Translations under genes and position numbers: made by a program
The notes under the pieces: model-generated
What the model saw: the letters and a program-made list of their open reading frames with translations, nothing else
The model's database searches: none
What the model was told of the DNA's origin: nothing
Assembly: GCF_018128905.1 (NCBI RefSeq)
Contig: NZ_CP063808.1
Span: 9,362,001-9,426,000, forward strand
Direction of reading: 5' to 3'
Origin: Streptomyces sp. A2-16
Lineage (GTDB): Bacteria > Actinomycetota > Actinomycetes > Streptomycetales > Streptomycetaceae
DNA length: 64,000 bases
Shown here: in pieces, positions 41,335 through 50,126 of the stretch
Numbering within the stretch: position 1 is the first letter of the stretch
Layout of the letters: each line of letters opens with the position of its first letter

Positions 41335-43371
41335 ATGGCCCAGCATCGTCGACGCCGAACCACCGCCCTCGCCCTCGGTGTTCCGCTCGCCCTGACGGCC
41401 GCCGGAGGGCTCGCCCACGGCTTCCTCCCCGGGGCCCAGCCCAGGGCCTCCGCCGCGACCACCGCCGCGCCGGCCTGGGCGACCGCCGCCGCGGACGGCT
41501 TCGCCTCGGTCGACGCACTGGGCCAGAACGGGACTTACGGCGGCCGGGACGGACAGATCGTCACCGTGAGGACGCTCGCCGACCTGGAGAGGTACGCGAC
41601 CGCGAGCGAGCCGTACGTCATCGTCGTCGCGGCGACCATCACCATGAACCCGGTCGGGAAAGAGATCAAGGTCGCGTCGGACAAGACCATCGTCGGGTCC
41701 GGGACTTCCGGGCAGATCGTCGGAGGCGGCTTCTTCCTCGGCCCCGGAGTGCACAACGTCATCATCCGCAACCTGACCATCCGGGACGCCTACCAGGGCG
41801 TGTGGAACGACAAGGACCACGACTTCGACGCCGTCCAGATGGACGGCGCCCACCATGTGTGGATCGACCACAACGACCTGCGGCACATGGCCGACGGGCT
41901 CATCGACGTCCGCAAGGACAGCACCTACGTGACCGTCTCCTGGAACAAACTCAGCCAGGACAACAAGGCGTTCGGCATCGGCTGGACGGAGAACGTCGTC
42001 ACCGACATCACCGTCCACCACAACTGGATCCGCGAGACCGAGCAGCGCAACCCCTCAACCGACAACGCCGCCCACGCGCACCTCTACAACAACTTCCTGG
42101 AGGACGTGGCCGGGACGGACATCAACTCCTCCTACGGCAACTACGCGCGCGGCGCGACCAGGATGGTCCTGGAGAACTCCTGGTTCCAGGGCTTCAGGAA
42201 CCCGGTCATCAAGGACAGCACCGCGAGCATCGTCCAGAAGGGCAACACCTTCGTCGGGACGAGCGGCAGGAACGAGAGCGGGGGCACCGCCTTCGACCCG
42301 AGGACGTACTACGCCTACACGCTCGACAGGACCACCGACGTGCCCGCCCTGCTCAAGTCCGGCGCGGGGCCGCGCAGTTCGATCGGTACGACGACGGCCA
42401 CGACCAAGGCGGCGGCCACCACGCTCACCGTCGCCAAGGACGGCAGCGGGCAGTACTCGACCGTGCAGGCCGCGGTGAACGCCGTACCGGCGGGCAACAC
42501 CTCCCGCGTGGTGATCTCGGTGAAGCCGGGGACCTACCGCGAGCTCGTCAAGGTGCCGTCCAACAAGCCGCACGTGACCATCCAGGGTTCGGGCTCCAGC
42601 CGGAACGACACGGTGATCGTCTACAACAACGCGTCCGGCACGCCCAAGCCCGACGGCTCGGGCACCTACGGCACCGGCGGCAGCGCCACCGTCGCCGTGG
42701 AGGCCGACGACTTCCAGGCCCGCAATCTGACGATCTCCAACGACTTCGACGAGAAGGCCCACCAGAACATCGCCCAGCAGGCCGTCGCCCTGCGCACCGC
42801 CGCCGACAAGGTGTTCCTCGACTCGATCATCGTCAGCGGCGACCAGGACACACTGCTCGTGGACACCGCGTCCAAGGACAGGCTGGGCCGGGTCTATACG
42901 AGGAACTCCTACGTCATCGGCAACGTCGACTTCATCTTCGGCCGGGCCACCGCGGTGATCGACAAGTCCGTCATCACGCTGAAGAAGCGCTGGGACGGCT
43001 CCTCGGCCGGCTACATCACCGCGCCGAGCACCGCCGCGAACCGCAAGGGCATCCTCATCGCCAACTCGACGGTGAACGGGGACGTCTCGTCCGCGAGCTT
43101 CTACCTGGGGCGCCCCTGGCACGCGGGCGGTGACGCGAGTCTCGACCCGCAGGCGACCGTCCGGAACACGTCGTTGAGCGCGGCCGTCAAGTCCGCGCCG
43201 TGGACCGACATGAGCGGCTTCTCCTGGAAGGACGACCGGTTCGCGGAGTACAAGAACAGCGGCGCGGGCGCGGGCGCGGCCTCGGCCGACCGACCGCAGC
43301 TCAGCGACGCGCAGGCCACCGGTCAGGAGGTCGCCGACTGGCTGGGCGACTGGACTCCGAGCACCTCCTGA
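41335..43371 (+). CDS. Secreted bifunctional pectate lyase (PL1) / pectinesterase (CE8)
   Basis: 678 aa. The signal peptide ends near PRASA (40). Residues ~50-345 form a PL1 right-handed beta-helix with FDAVQMDGAHHVWIDHNDL and YVTVSWNKLSQDNKAFGIG. A Thr/Ala linker (~350-362) leads to a CE8 domain (to ~635) with SGDQDTLLVD, NVDFIFGRATAV (catalytic Asp pair) and FYLGRPWH (Arg). The esterase demethylates pectin, exposing sites for the lyase, so the fusion is self-sufficient. The two domains usually come as separate proteins. No clear ribosome site before ATG. Confidence 0.9.
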   Translation: MAQHRRRRTTALALGVPLALTAAGGLAHGFLPGAQPRASAATTAAPAWATAAADGFASVDALGQNGTYGGRDGQIVTVRTLADLERYATASEPYVIVVAATITMNPVGKEIKVASDKTIVGSGTSGQIVGGGFFLGPGVHNVIIRNLTIRDAYQGVWNDKDHDFDAVQMDGAHHVWIDHNDLRHMADGLIDVRKDSTYVTVSWNKLSQDNKAFGIGWTENVVTDITVHHNWIRETEQRNPSTDNAAHAHLYNNFLEDVAGTDINSSYGNYARGATRMVLENSWFQGFRNPVIKDSTASIVQKGNTFVGTSGRNESGGTAFDPRTYYAYTLDRTTDVPALLKSGAGPRSSIGTTTATTKAAATTLTVAKDGSGQYSTVQAAVNAVPAGNTSRVVISVKPGTYRELVKVPSNKPHVTIQGSGSSRNDTVIVYNNASGTPKPDGSGTYGTGGSATVAVEADDFQARNLTISNDFDEKAHQNIAQQAVALRTAADKVFLDSIIVSGDQDTLLVDTASKDRLGRVYTRNSYVIGNVDFIFGRATAVIDKSVITLKKRWDGSSAGYITAPSTAANRKGILIANSTVNGDVSSASFYLGRPWHAGGDASLDPQATVRNTSLSAAVKSAPWTDMSGFSWKDDRFAEYKNSGAGAGAASADRPQLSDAQATGQEVADWLGDWTPSTS

Positions 43372-43460
43372 CCTGCCGTTTCCTCGACCCTCCGGTCCTG
43401 TGTCAGACCCTCGATCCCGGCTGGTTCCGTAGATCAAGAGTCGGACGGGGGAGCGGAGCA

Positions 43461-43745
43461 ATGGTGCGTATCGAAAGGCATCGGGTCGGCGAGGCGGCCG
43501 TTTCGGCGGTGCGGAAGGACTTCGCGAACAGGATCGGTTCGCAGGTCCACTCCATGTCCAAGGCCGGCCCGGTGACGGCGTGGGAGTGGTGGCTGATCGC
43601 CCAGGAGTTCGTCGAGTATCTCGGCGCGCTCTCGGTGGAGAGCCCCGGCGACGGCACCGCTCAGCGGCGCAGGGTCATCGTGTCGTCCGGCAGTTTCCGC
43701 AGGATCATCGTGTCCTCCGGGAGCGGGCCCAGCAGGCGGGCGTAG
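43461..43745 (+). CDS. Small protein (up to 94 aa) overlapping the ABC exporter gene tail-to-tail
   Basis: ATG with GGGGAG upstream. The first ~65 residues have normal codon bias and a folded look (FANRIGSQVHSMSKAG, TAWEWWLIAQEFVEYLGAL). The last ~28 codons are antisense to the 3' end of the exporter gene and low in complexity (RVIVSSGSFRRIIVSSGSG). Either the stop is genuine and the two genes overlap convergently by 85 bp, or a mutation has removed the original stop. No family recognised. Confidence 0.5.
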   Translation: MVRIERHRVGEAAVSAVRKDFANRIGSQVHSMSKAGPVTAWEWWLIAQEFVEYLGALSVESPGDGTAQRRRVIVSSGSFRRIIVSSGSGPSRRA

Positions 43746-45445
43746 GAGCCCCGGCGGGCCACCAGTTCGGCGTGTGTACCCGCCTCCACCAGGCGTCCGC
43801 CGTCCACGACCAGGATCCGGTCCGCGTCCGGGGCCAGGCTCAGATCGTGGGTGATCATGATGGTCGTACGGCCCGACATCAGGCGGCGCAGGGGCTGCAC
43901 CACCTGGCGCGCGGCGACCGAGTCGAGGCCTGCGGTGGGTTCGTCGAGGACGAGGACGGGCGCGGCCCGCAGCATCGCGCGGGCGATGGTGATCCGCTTG
44001 AGCTGGCCGCCCGACAGGGCCGCCGCGCCGGGGGCGATCTCGGTGTCGTAGCCCTCGGGGAGGGCCTCGATGAAGTCGTGGGCCGCGGCCGCGCGGGCCG
44101 CCTGCTCGATCTCCCCGTCGCTCGCGCCCGGCCGGCCGGTCCCGATGTTCTCGCGGATCGTGCCGTTGAGGATCAGCGTCTCCTGGGGCAGCAGGGCGAT
44201 CTGCTCGCGCAGGAACTCCAGGCCCATGTGCGGGAGCGGGACGCCGTCCAGGGTGATCACGCCCGCGGCGGGGTCGTAGAAGCGCGTGAGGAGCTTGGAC
44301 AGGGTCGACTTGCCGGCGCCGCTCGGGCCCGTGATGATCACCAGTTCGCCGGGGGCGGCCGAGAAGGAGACGTCGGTGAGGGAGTCCCTGAGGGCGTTCG
44401 GGTAGCGGAAGTGCACGCCGTGGAAGCCGACCCAGCCGCGGACCGGCCAGACCGGGACGGGTTCGGCCGGGTCGCCGACCGACGGTTTCGCGTCCAGGAT
44501 CTCGTTCAGGCGCTGGGCGCCCGCGGTGGCCGCCGTGAGGGTCAGGCCGAGCCGGCCGAGGTTGCGGACCGGCGGGTACAGGTAGCCGATGAAGGCGGCG
44601 AAGGCGAGGAGCTGACCGAGGGTCATGCGGTCGGCCGAGATCTCCCACACGCCCAGACCGATCACGGCGAGGACGCAGAGCGTCTCGACGACCTCGACGA
44701 ACTGCTCGTACATCTCACTCAGCCGGGCGCCCCGGACACTGGCCCTCATCCAGGCGCGGGCCTCGCGGTCCAGGCGCCTCTCCTCGTCGCGACGGCGGTT
44801 GTACGCCTGGGTCAGCACGACATTGCCCAGCGACTCCTCCACCACGGAGGTGATCGCGCCGTCCGCGACCCGCTCGTCCCGGGAGGCCTCCTTGATGCGG
44901 CCGGAGAAGCGTCGGGCGGCGAACAGGAACAGGGGTGCGAGGACGAAGGTGGCCAGGGCCAGGTCCCAGCGCAGGTACAGGGCGGCCGCCGAGTAGAAGA
45001 CGGCCGAGAACGCGGCGGCGACCGTGCCGACGACACCGGACACGACCATCTGCTCGATCGCCTCGACGTCACCGGTGAGGCGTTCGACCAGGTCGCCCTG
45101 GCGGTGCTGCTGGAAGAAGTGCGGGGGCAGGTCCTGGATGTGCCGGAAGACCTTCGCGCGCAGTCTGAGGACGAATCTCTCCGCGGTCCAGGTCGCGAGC
45201 GAGTTGCCGAAGTAGCCGACGAGCGCGCCGAGTGCGGCCACGGCGAGCCAGGCGCCGGCCGGGCCCCAGAAGGCGGAGAGCGAACCGGCCTTCAGGGCGG
45301 TGTCGGTGAGTTCCGCGAACAGCAGGATCGCGGCGGTCTCGGCCAGCGCGGACACCACCACGCACGCGACGATCGCCGCCAGCCACCTGCGGTCGCCGCG
45401 GGTCAGCGGCCAGAAACGGCGGAAGGCCTCGCGGACTTCCCTCAT
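43661..45445 (-). CDS. ABC exporter (fused membrane and ATPase domains), likely peptide exporter
   Basis: 594 aa half-transporter. Six membrane helices span residues ~20-300 (AAIVACVVVSALAETAAILLF onward). The ATPase domain has Walker A GPSGAGKST, Q-loop LLPQETLILNGTIRENI, signature ALSGGQLKRI, Walker B VLVLDEPTAGLD and H-loop ITHDLS. It lacks an N-terminal C39 peptidase. It lies 108 bp downstream of two tandem 38-aa cationic peptide genes on the same strand, which makes those peptides the obvious cargo. The C-terminus carries a short duplication (PEDTMILRK / PDDTMTLRR). AAGGAG before the ATG. Confidence 0.85.
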   Translation of the reverse strand: MREVREAFRRFWPLTRGDRRWLAAIVACVVVSALAETAAILLFAELTDTALKAGSLSAFWGPAGAWLAVAALGALVGYFGNSLATWTAERFVLRLRAKVFRHIQDLPPHFFQQHRQGDLVERLTGDVEAIEQMVVSGVVGTVAAAFSAVFYSAAALYLRWDLALATFVLAPLFLFAARRFSGRIKEASRDERVADGAITSVVEESLGNVVLTQAYNRRRDEERRLDREARAWMRASVRGARLSEMYEQFVEVVETLCVLAVIGLGVWEISADRMTLGQLLAFAAFIGYLYPPVRNLGRLGLTLTAATAGAQRLNEILDAKPSVGDPAEPVPVWPVRGWVGFHGVHFRYPNALRDSLTDVSFSAAPGELVIITGPSGAGKSTLSKLLTRFYDPAAGVITLDGVPLPHMGLEFLREQIALLPQETLILNGTIRENIGTGRPGASDGEIEQAARAAAAHDFIEALPEGYDTEIAPGAAALSGGQLKRITIARAMLRAAPVLVLDEPTAGLDSVAARQVVQPLRRLMSGRTTIMITHDLSLAPDADRILVVDGGRLVEAGTHAELVARRGSYARLLGPLPEDTMILRKLPDDTMTLRR

Positions 45446-45489
45446 GACGACTCCTTCGGGTACGGCGGTCCCGGGCGGCGGGGACGGCC

Positions 45490-45540
45490 GAGGCGGGGCC
45501 CCCGGCGCGAGACGTGCTCGCCGGCCGGTGACCCCGCCTC
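45490..45540 (-). terminator. Hairpin between peptide genes and exporter
   Basis: GAGGCGGGG (45490-45498) and CCCCGCCTC (45532-45540) form a 9-bp stem with a long GC-rich loop in the 108-bp gap. Partial terminators or processing sites at this place are common in bacteriocin-type operons and would keep peptide mRNA above exporter mRNA. Confidence 0.45.
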
Positions 45541-45553
45541 GTGGCGTGCCGTC

Positions 45554-45670
45554 TCAGCCCTGGTGGGCGACCGGGCGGCGCTTCGGCGCGTGCTTCTTCG
45601 GCGGGGCCTTCTTGGGCGCCGGAGCGGGCTTACGGGTCTTCTTCACCGGGGCGATCTTGTGGAAGCTCAT
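45554..45670 (-). CDS. Cationic Lys/Pro-rich 38-aa peptide 1
   Basis: 38 residues: MSFHKIAPVKKTRKPAPAPK then KAPPKKHAPKRRPVAHQG. Nine Lys, three Arg, three His, nine Pro and no acidic residue give a charge of about +12. No Cys, and only one hydroxyl side chain besides Ser2. GGAGAAGGA lies upstream of the ATG. It is 74% identical to the adjacent peptide 2; identity covers residues 1-11 fully and the APKRRP-x-AH-x-G end, with a variable middle. Conserved ends and a variable core suggest a secreted peptide or RiPP-like precursor, but a nucleic-acid-binding role is also possible. Confidence 0.7.
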   Translation of the reverse strand: MSFHKIAPVKKTRKPAPAPKKAPPKKHAPKRRPVAHQG

Positions 45671-45767
45671 GTCTGCATCCTTCTCCGTCCTGGTTCTGCA
45701 ACAGTTCCTCTACCGATCTGCTGCAATACCATTTGAATTACCTGGCTTTACTTAAGGGAATTGAACA

Positions 45768-45884
45768 TCAGCCCTTGTGGGCGATCGGGCGACGCTTCGG
45801 AGCAGCCTTCTTCGCGGGCTTCTTGTGCGGCTCCAAGGCGGGCTTGGGGGCCTTCTTGACGGGGGCGATCTTGTGGAAGCTCAT
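45768..45884 (-). CDS. Cationic Lys/Pro-rich 38-aa peptide 2
   Basis: 38 residues: MSFHKIAPVKKAPKPALEPH then KKPAKKAAPKRRPIAHKG. Ten Lys, two Arg and one Glu give about +11. A strong AAAGGAG site lies 7 bp before the ATG. First gene of the peptide-peptide-exporter unit; 97 bp separate it from peptide 1. The DNA around it (45670-46020) is markedly more AT-rich than the flanks, as in foreign or regulatory DNA. No known family. Confidence 0.7.
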   Translation of the reverse strand: MSFHKIAPVKKAPKPALEPHKKPAKKAAPKRRPIAHKG

Positions 45885-46039
45885 CGTGCTCTCCTTTGCG
45901 TTTGTGTCGTTCGCTTTCGACATGGAAAACACTACGGCACTCCTGCGGTCAAAAAAGCCATTCCGCCTTAGACCTCAATAAGACTGGATGTGCATAACCT
46001 GAGAATCGAAAGGCTGACACAGAATTTAAGGGCGGACAT
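45885..46039 (-). promoter_or_regulatory. AT-rich promoter region of the peptide/exporter unit
   Basis: 155 bp between the DUF2993 stop and peptide 2, with tracts such as TTTTTTGACC and TTAAATTC on the minus strand. TTGACC (in TTTTTTGACC) could be a -35 element, but I see no convincing -10 at the right distance. The AT content stands out in a ~72% G+C setting. Confidence 0.4.
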
Positions 46040-47158
46040 CTACGGACCGACCGCCAGTCCGGAGCCCTCGACGCGCACCCTGATGCCGTCCTTCGCCACG
46101 CGCACGTCCCGCAGGCGCAGTTCGCCGCTGGGCGGCTCGGGCAACTGGAAGCCGAGGGAGAGCCGGTCGGCGAGGACCGGGCGGGTCAGGCGGGAGAGCG
46201 CGCCGAGCAGCGCCGGGTCCAGGCCCAGACGGTCCAGGAGTTCGGGGTGGGCCAGGGCGAGGTCGAGAAGGTTCAGGCGCATGGCCTGCCGGACGAACTC
46301 CGGGCGGCCGGTCAGCCGGGACAGCGCGGTGTCGGACCGCTGCGCCTCGCGCACGGTGGCGTCGGGCACGCCCAGCGCGCGCACGACGGACGGCACCGCC
46401 AGCACGGCCCGGGCCTTGCGCGTCTCGCGCGAGAGGGCGGCGGCGGACTCCCGGGTCAGATGCAGGCCCTCCGAGGCACGCGTGCCCGGCCGGTAGGTCG
46501 CCAGGTCCCCGATGTCCAGGCGCATCCCGCCGATCCGGGTGTCGACACCCCGTTCGCCGTCGCGTGCCACGCGTACGTCGGCCCGCAGCCGCAGATCGTG
46601 CCCGGCGACCGGGAGGGTGCCGCGCACGGCGACCCGGTCACGGCCGGCTCCCCTGAACGTCACCTGGGACGCGCCGAGTTCACGGTTCATGTCGGCGAAG
46701 GAGAGCAGGACGTCACCGTGCAGCTCGGGAACGCGGGCCCCGCGCACGGAGGTCGGCCCGTCACCGTCGAGCCGTATGTCATGAGCTGTCGCCGAGACCG
46801 CGGCCAGGGTGACCCGGTCGGCGGCCACGTCCGGGACGGTCACCTTCACCGACTCCAGGTGCCTGCCCACGAGTTGGGGGAGGAAGGGGAAGCCGCCGAT
46901 CTCCACCTCGGGCGCCGCGCTCAGCCGAAGCCGGTCCTTGAGGGTGTCCGCGGCCCTGTGCTCGGCGTAGAGGACGGCCCAGCGGTCGGCGAGGGTGAGG
47001 AAGGCGGCGAGCGTCAGCAGCGCGGCGACCGTCCTCAGCGCGAGACGGCCCCGCCGAGGGCGCCGGCGACTGCGGCGGTGGTTCGGCGGGGCCGGCTGTT
47101 CAGGCTCTTCGTAGGAGTACGGGTGGGGATGCGCAGGTATGGGATGGGGGGAACGCAT
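46040..47158 (-). CDS. LmeA-like protein (DUF2993), long form
   Basis: 372 aa. A His/Pro/Arg-rich cytoplasmic N-terminus (~40 residues) and one membrane helix (LRTVAALLTLAAFLTLADRWAVL) precede the DUF2993 domain (AADTLKDRLRL, VEIGGFPFLPQLVGRHLESVKV, VAVRGTLPVAGHDLRLRADV). It is about 130 residues longer than the copy at 28763, with an extra helical insert (SREVTRKARAVLAVP-like region around 250-320). Lipid-binding role inferred from family only. It directly follows the 5'-nucleotidase on the same strand (70 bp). Confidence 0.8.
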   Translation of the reverse strand: MRSPHPIPAHPHPYSYEEPEQPAPPNHRRSRRRPRRGRLALRTVAALLTLAAFLTLADRWAVLYAEHRAADTLKDRLRLSAAPEVEIGGFPFLPQLVGRHLESVKVTVPDVAADRVTLAAVSATAHDIRLDGDGPTSVRGARVPELHGDVLLSFADMNRELGASQVTFRGAGRDRVAVRGTLPVAGHDLRLRADVRVARDGERGVDTRIGGMRLDIGDLATYRPGTRASEGLHLTRESAAALSRETRKARAVLAVPSVVRALGVPDATVREAQRSDTALSRLTGRPEFVRQAMRLNLLDLALAHPELLDRLGLDPALLGALSRLTRPVLADRLSLGFQLPEPPSGELRLRDVRVAKDGIRVRVEGSGLAVGP

Positions 47159-47228
47159 CGATCCATCCGATCATGCGTACGCCCCCCACCCGCAACCCGT
47201 GCAGGGACTCTGCGACTCAGCTCACGGT

Positions 47229-49052
47229 CTACTGAACGATCGTGATCCGGTTCGCCACCGGCGGCGCGATCGGGGCGGCCGCCGACGAGTTGGCCGTCAG
47301 GTACGCCACCAGCGCGGCGAGGTCGTCGCCGCCGACGAGGTCGTTCGTGCCCTGGCCCAGGGTGGTGAAGCCGTCGCCGCCGCCCGCGAGGAAGCTGTTG
47401 GTCGCGACGCGGTAGGTGGCCGCCGGGTCGACGGCCGTGCCGTTCAGCTTCACGGAGTCGAGGACGATCCGCTCCGCGCCGGTCTTCGTCAGGTCCAGCG
47501 TGTAGGTGAGGTTCGCCGACGGCTGCAGGATCTTCGGCGAGGCCGTGTTCGACCCGCTCACCTGCTCCTGGAGCACCTTGAGCAGCTGGGCCCCGGTGAA
47601 GTTCTGGAGGTTCACGGTGTTGGAGAAGGGCTGCACGGTGAAGCCCTCGGCGTAGGTGACCACGCCGTCGCCCTCGGTCCCCTTGGCCGCGTAGGTCAGG
47701 CCCGCCCGGACTCCGCCCGGGTTCATCAGCGCGAGGTCGGTGTCGGGGTCGAGCCCCTTGCCGTAGGCGAGTTGGGCGTCGGCGATCAGGTCGCCCATCG
47801 GCGACTCGGTGCCGGTGCTCGGGACGTCGGCGGAGATCCAGCCGACCGGACGGTTGCCGATGGGCGCCGCGAGGGTGTTCCACTTGCTGATCAGCTCGGT
47901 CATGTCGGGCGCCTTGGGGACGGTCCGGGTGACCACGTGGTTCGCCGACTTCACGGCCGTGCGGGCGATGTCGCCGGTGAAGCGGTCGTACGTCAGCGTC
48001 GTGTCCGTGTAGAGGCGGCCGAAGGAGGCGGCCGAGGTGACCATGCGGGGCTTGCCCGAGGGGTCGGGGATCGTGCAGACGTACGCGGCGTGCGTGTGGC
48101 CGGTGACCAGTGCGTCGACCGACGGGGAGATGTTCTTCGCGATGTCCACGATCGGGCCGGAGATGCCGTCACCGGCGCCCGGGGAGTCGCAGTTGTAGTT
48201 GTAGGAGCCGGAGGCGGGCTGGCCGCCCTCGTGGATGAGGGCCACGATCGACTTCACGCCCTGCTTCTGGAGCACCCGGGCGTACTTGTTGATCGTCTCG
48301 ACCTCGTCCTTGAACTTCAGGCCCTTGACGCCCTCGGCGGAGACGACACCCGGGGTGTCCTCCAGGGTGACGCCGATGAAGCCGACCTTGACGTCCTTCT
48401 TCTTCCACACCCAGTAGGGCTTGAGGATCGGCCTGCCGGTCTTCTCGTCCAGGACGTTGGCGGCGAGGTAGGGGAAGTCGGCGCCCGTGAACTTCTGGTC
48501 GGTGTAGCAGCCGGCGGTGGGGTGACAGCCGCCGTTCTGCAGCCGGGCCAGTTCCTTCGCGCCCTCGTCGAACTCGTGGTTGCCGACGGACGTGACGTCC
48601 AGGTCGAGCTTGTTGAGCGCCTCGATGGTGGGCTCGTCGTGGAAGAGACCCGAGATGAGCGGGGAGGCGCCGACCATGTCACCACCGGCGGCGGTGACGG
48701 AGTAGGCGTTGCCCTTGCGGGCCTCACGCAGATGGGTGGCGAGGTACTCGACGCCCCCCGCGTCGATGGTCTTCGTCGTCCCGTCGGCCTGGAGCTCGGT
48801 GACCCGGCCGGAGGAGCCGGACGGCGGCTCCAGGTTGCCGTGCAGGTCGTTGAAGGACAGCAGCTGGACGTCCTGGTAGCGGCTCGGCAGCGGCTTGCCG
48901 TGCTTGTTGTCGTGCGCGCCGGCGGGCAGTGCGGCGGCGAGGGCTCCGACGGTGGCGAGACCGGCGGCGGCCGCGACCAGACGGTACGTACGACGTCTGC
49001 GACGGCCGGCGTCCGACCGGTACGCCTGGTCCGACTGGGATATGGCTGGCAT
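47229..49052 (-). CDS. Secreted 5'-nucleotidase/metallophosphatase
   Basis: 607 aa. The signal sequence (LVAAAAGLATVGALAAALPAGA) ends near residue 46. The calcineurin-like domain has LLSFNDLHGNLEPP, GGDMVGASP, VGNHEFDEG and VTGHTHAAYV (metal ligands). The C-terminal 5'-nucleotidase domain has MNPGGVRAGL, the substrate loop NTVNLQNFTG and GGGDGFTTL. It hydrolyses extracellular nucleotides to nucleoside plus phosphate. There is no LPXTG, so it is free in the medium. Divergent from mshD; genes of this kind are often phosphate-regulated, but I see no clear PHO box. Confidence 0.92.
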   Translation of the reverse strand: MPAISQSDQAYRSDAGRRRRRTYRLVAAAAGLATVGALAAALPAGAHDNKHGKPLPSRYQDVQLLSFNDLHGNLEPPSGSSGRVTELQADGTTKTIDAGGVEYLATHLREARKGNAYSVTAAGGDMVGASPLISGLFHDEPTIEALNKLDLDVTSVGNHEFDEGAKELARLQNGGCHPTAGCYTDQKFTGADFPYLAANVLDEKTGRPILKPYWVWKKKDVKVGFIGVTLEDTPGVVSAEGVKGLKFKDEVETINKYARVLQKQGVKSIVALIHEGGQPASGSYNYNCDSPGAGDGISGPIVDIAKNISPSVDALVTGHTHAAYVCTIPDPSGKPRMVTSAASFGRLYTDTTLTYDRFTGDIARTAVKSANHVVTRTVPKAPDMTELISKWNTLAAPIGNRPVGWISADVPSTGTESPMGDLIADAQLAYGKGLDPDTDLALMNPGGVRAGLTYAAKGTEGDGVVTYAEGFTVQPFSNTVNLQNFTGAQLLKVLQEQVSGSNTASPKILQPSANLTYTLDLTKTGAERIVLDSVKLNGTAVDPAATYRVATNSFLAGGGDGFTTLGQGTNDLVGGDDLAALVAYLTANSSAAAPIAPPVANRITIVQ

Positions 49053-49199
49053 ACGCCCCCCTGTGTTCCGGATGTGAGAGTGGCCCCCGTTCCGGCGCAG
49101 CCTAGGGTCAACGCGCGTAGCGCGACAGGGGTTTCGTGGTTACATCCTGGTTGCTTCTTTGCCGCCGCTTTGCCGGGACCTCCCCTTACCCTCGTAGCC

Positions 49200-50126
49200 A
49201 TGACCAGCGACGACAGCGCACGCCCCGGCATCTCCCGCTCCCTCGAGACCCTTTCGGCGCTCTCACCGGACCAGACCGAGGCCGTCCTCGGACTCCTCAC
49301 CGAGGCCGCGCGCGAGGACGGCCGGCAGGCAGTGTCCGAACAGGGCCGGTTGCAGCTGCGGGGCGGTGCCCGCGAGGGCGTCTCCCACCTGCTCCTTTCC
49401 GTGGCGGACGAACTGGTGGGCTACGCCCAGCTGGAGGACACCGACCCGGTGGAGGCACCGGCGGCGGAGCTGGTCGTCCACCCCGCCCACCGCGGACACG
49501 GCCACGGCCGGGCCCTGGGTTCGGCGCTCCTGGCCGCCTCCGGCAAGCGGCTGCGGGTGTGGGCCCACGGCGGCCACAGCGCCGCCCGCCATCTCGCCCA
49601 GGTCCTCGGCCTCACCCTCTTCCGTGAGCTACGGCAGATGCGGCGCCCCCTGTCCGGCCTTGAGCTGCCCGACCCGGTGCTCCCCGCGGACATCACGGTC
49701 CGCACCTTCGTCCCCGGCGAGGACGACGCCGACTGGCTCGCGGTGAACGCGGCCGCCTTCGCCCACCACCCCGAGCAGGGCTCGCTGACCCAGCGCGACC
49801 TGGACGACCGCAAGGCCCAGCCCTGGTTCGACCCGGCGGGCTTCTTCCTGGCCTTCCGGGAGGGCGAGTTGGTCGGCTTCCACTGGACCAAGGTGCACGC
49901 GGAGGAACAGCTCGGCGAGGTCTACGTCCTCGGCGTCCGCCCCGGCACCCAGGGCGGCGGCCTCGGCAAGGCCCTGACGACGATCGGTCTGCGCCACCTC
50001 GCCGCACAGGGTCTGCCGACGGCCATGCTCTACGTCGACGCCGACAACAAGGCGGCGGTGTCGGTCTACGAACGGCTCGGCTTCACGACGTACGAGACGG
50101 ATCTGATGTACCGCACGGAGACGTGA
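49200..50126 (+). CDS. mshD: Mycothiol synthase MshD
   Basis: 308 aa with two GNAT domains. The N-terminal one has VVHPAHRGHGHGRALGSALL, and the active C-terminal one has YVLGVRPGTQGGGLGKALTTIGL and LYVDADNKAAVSVYERLGF. It acetylates the cysteine amine of Cys-GlcN-Ins, the last step of mycothiol synthesis. ATG at 49200; the long upstream frame lies inside the divergent nucleotidase gene and is not coding. Confidence 0.93.
   Translation: MTSDDSARPGISRSLETLSALSPDQTEAVLGLLTEAAREDGRQAVSEQGRLQLRGGAREGVSHLLLSVADELVGYAQLEDTDPVEAPAAELVVHPAHRGHGHGRALGSALLAASGKRLRVWAHGGHSAARHLAQVLGLTLFRELRQMRRPLSGLELPDPVLPADITVRTFVPGEDDADWLAVNAAAFAHHPEQGSLTQRDLDDRKAQPWFDPAGFFLAFREGELVGFHWTKVHAEEQLGEVYVLGVRPGTQGGGLGKALTTIGLRHLAAQGLPTAMLYVDADNKAAVSVYERLGFTTYETDLMYRTET

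Noticed and set aside
47139..49199. Upstream extension of mshD (almost 700 codons)
   Set aside because: Antisense to the 5'-nucleotidase. MshD homology and the ATG at 49200 define the gene.
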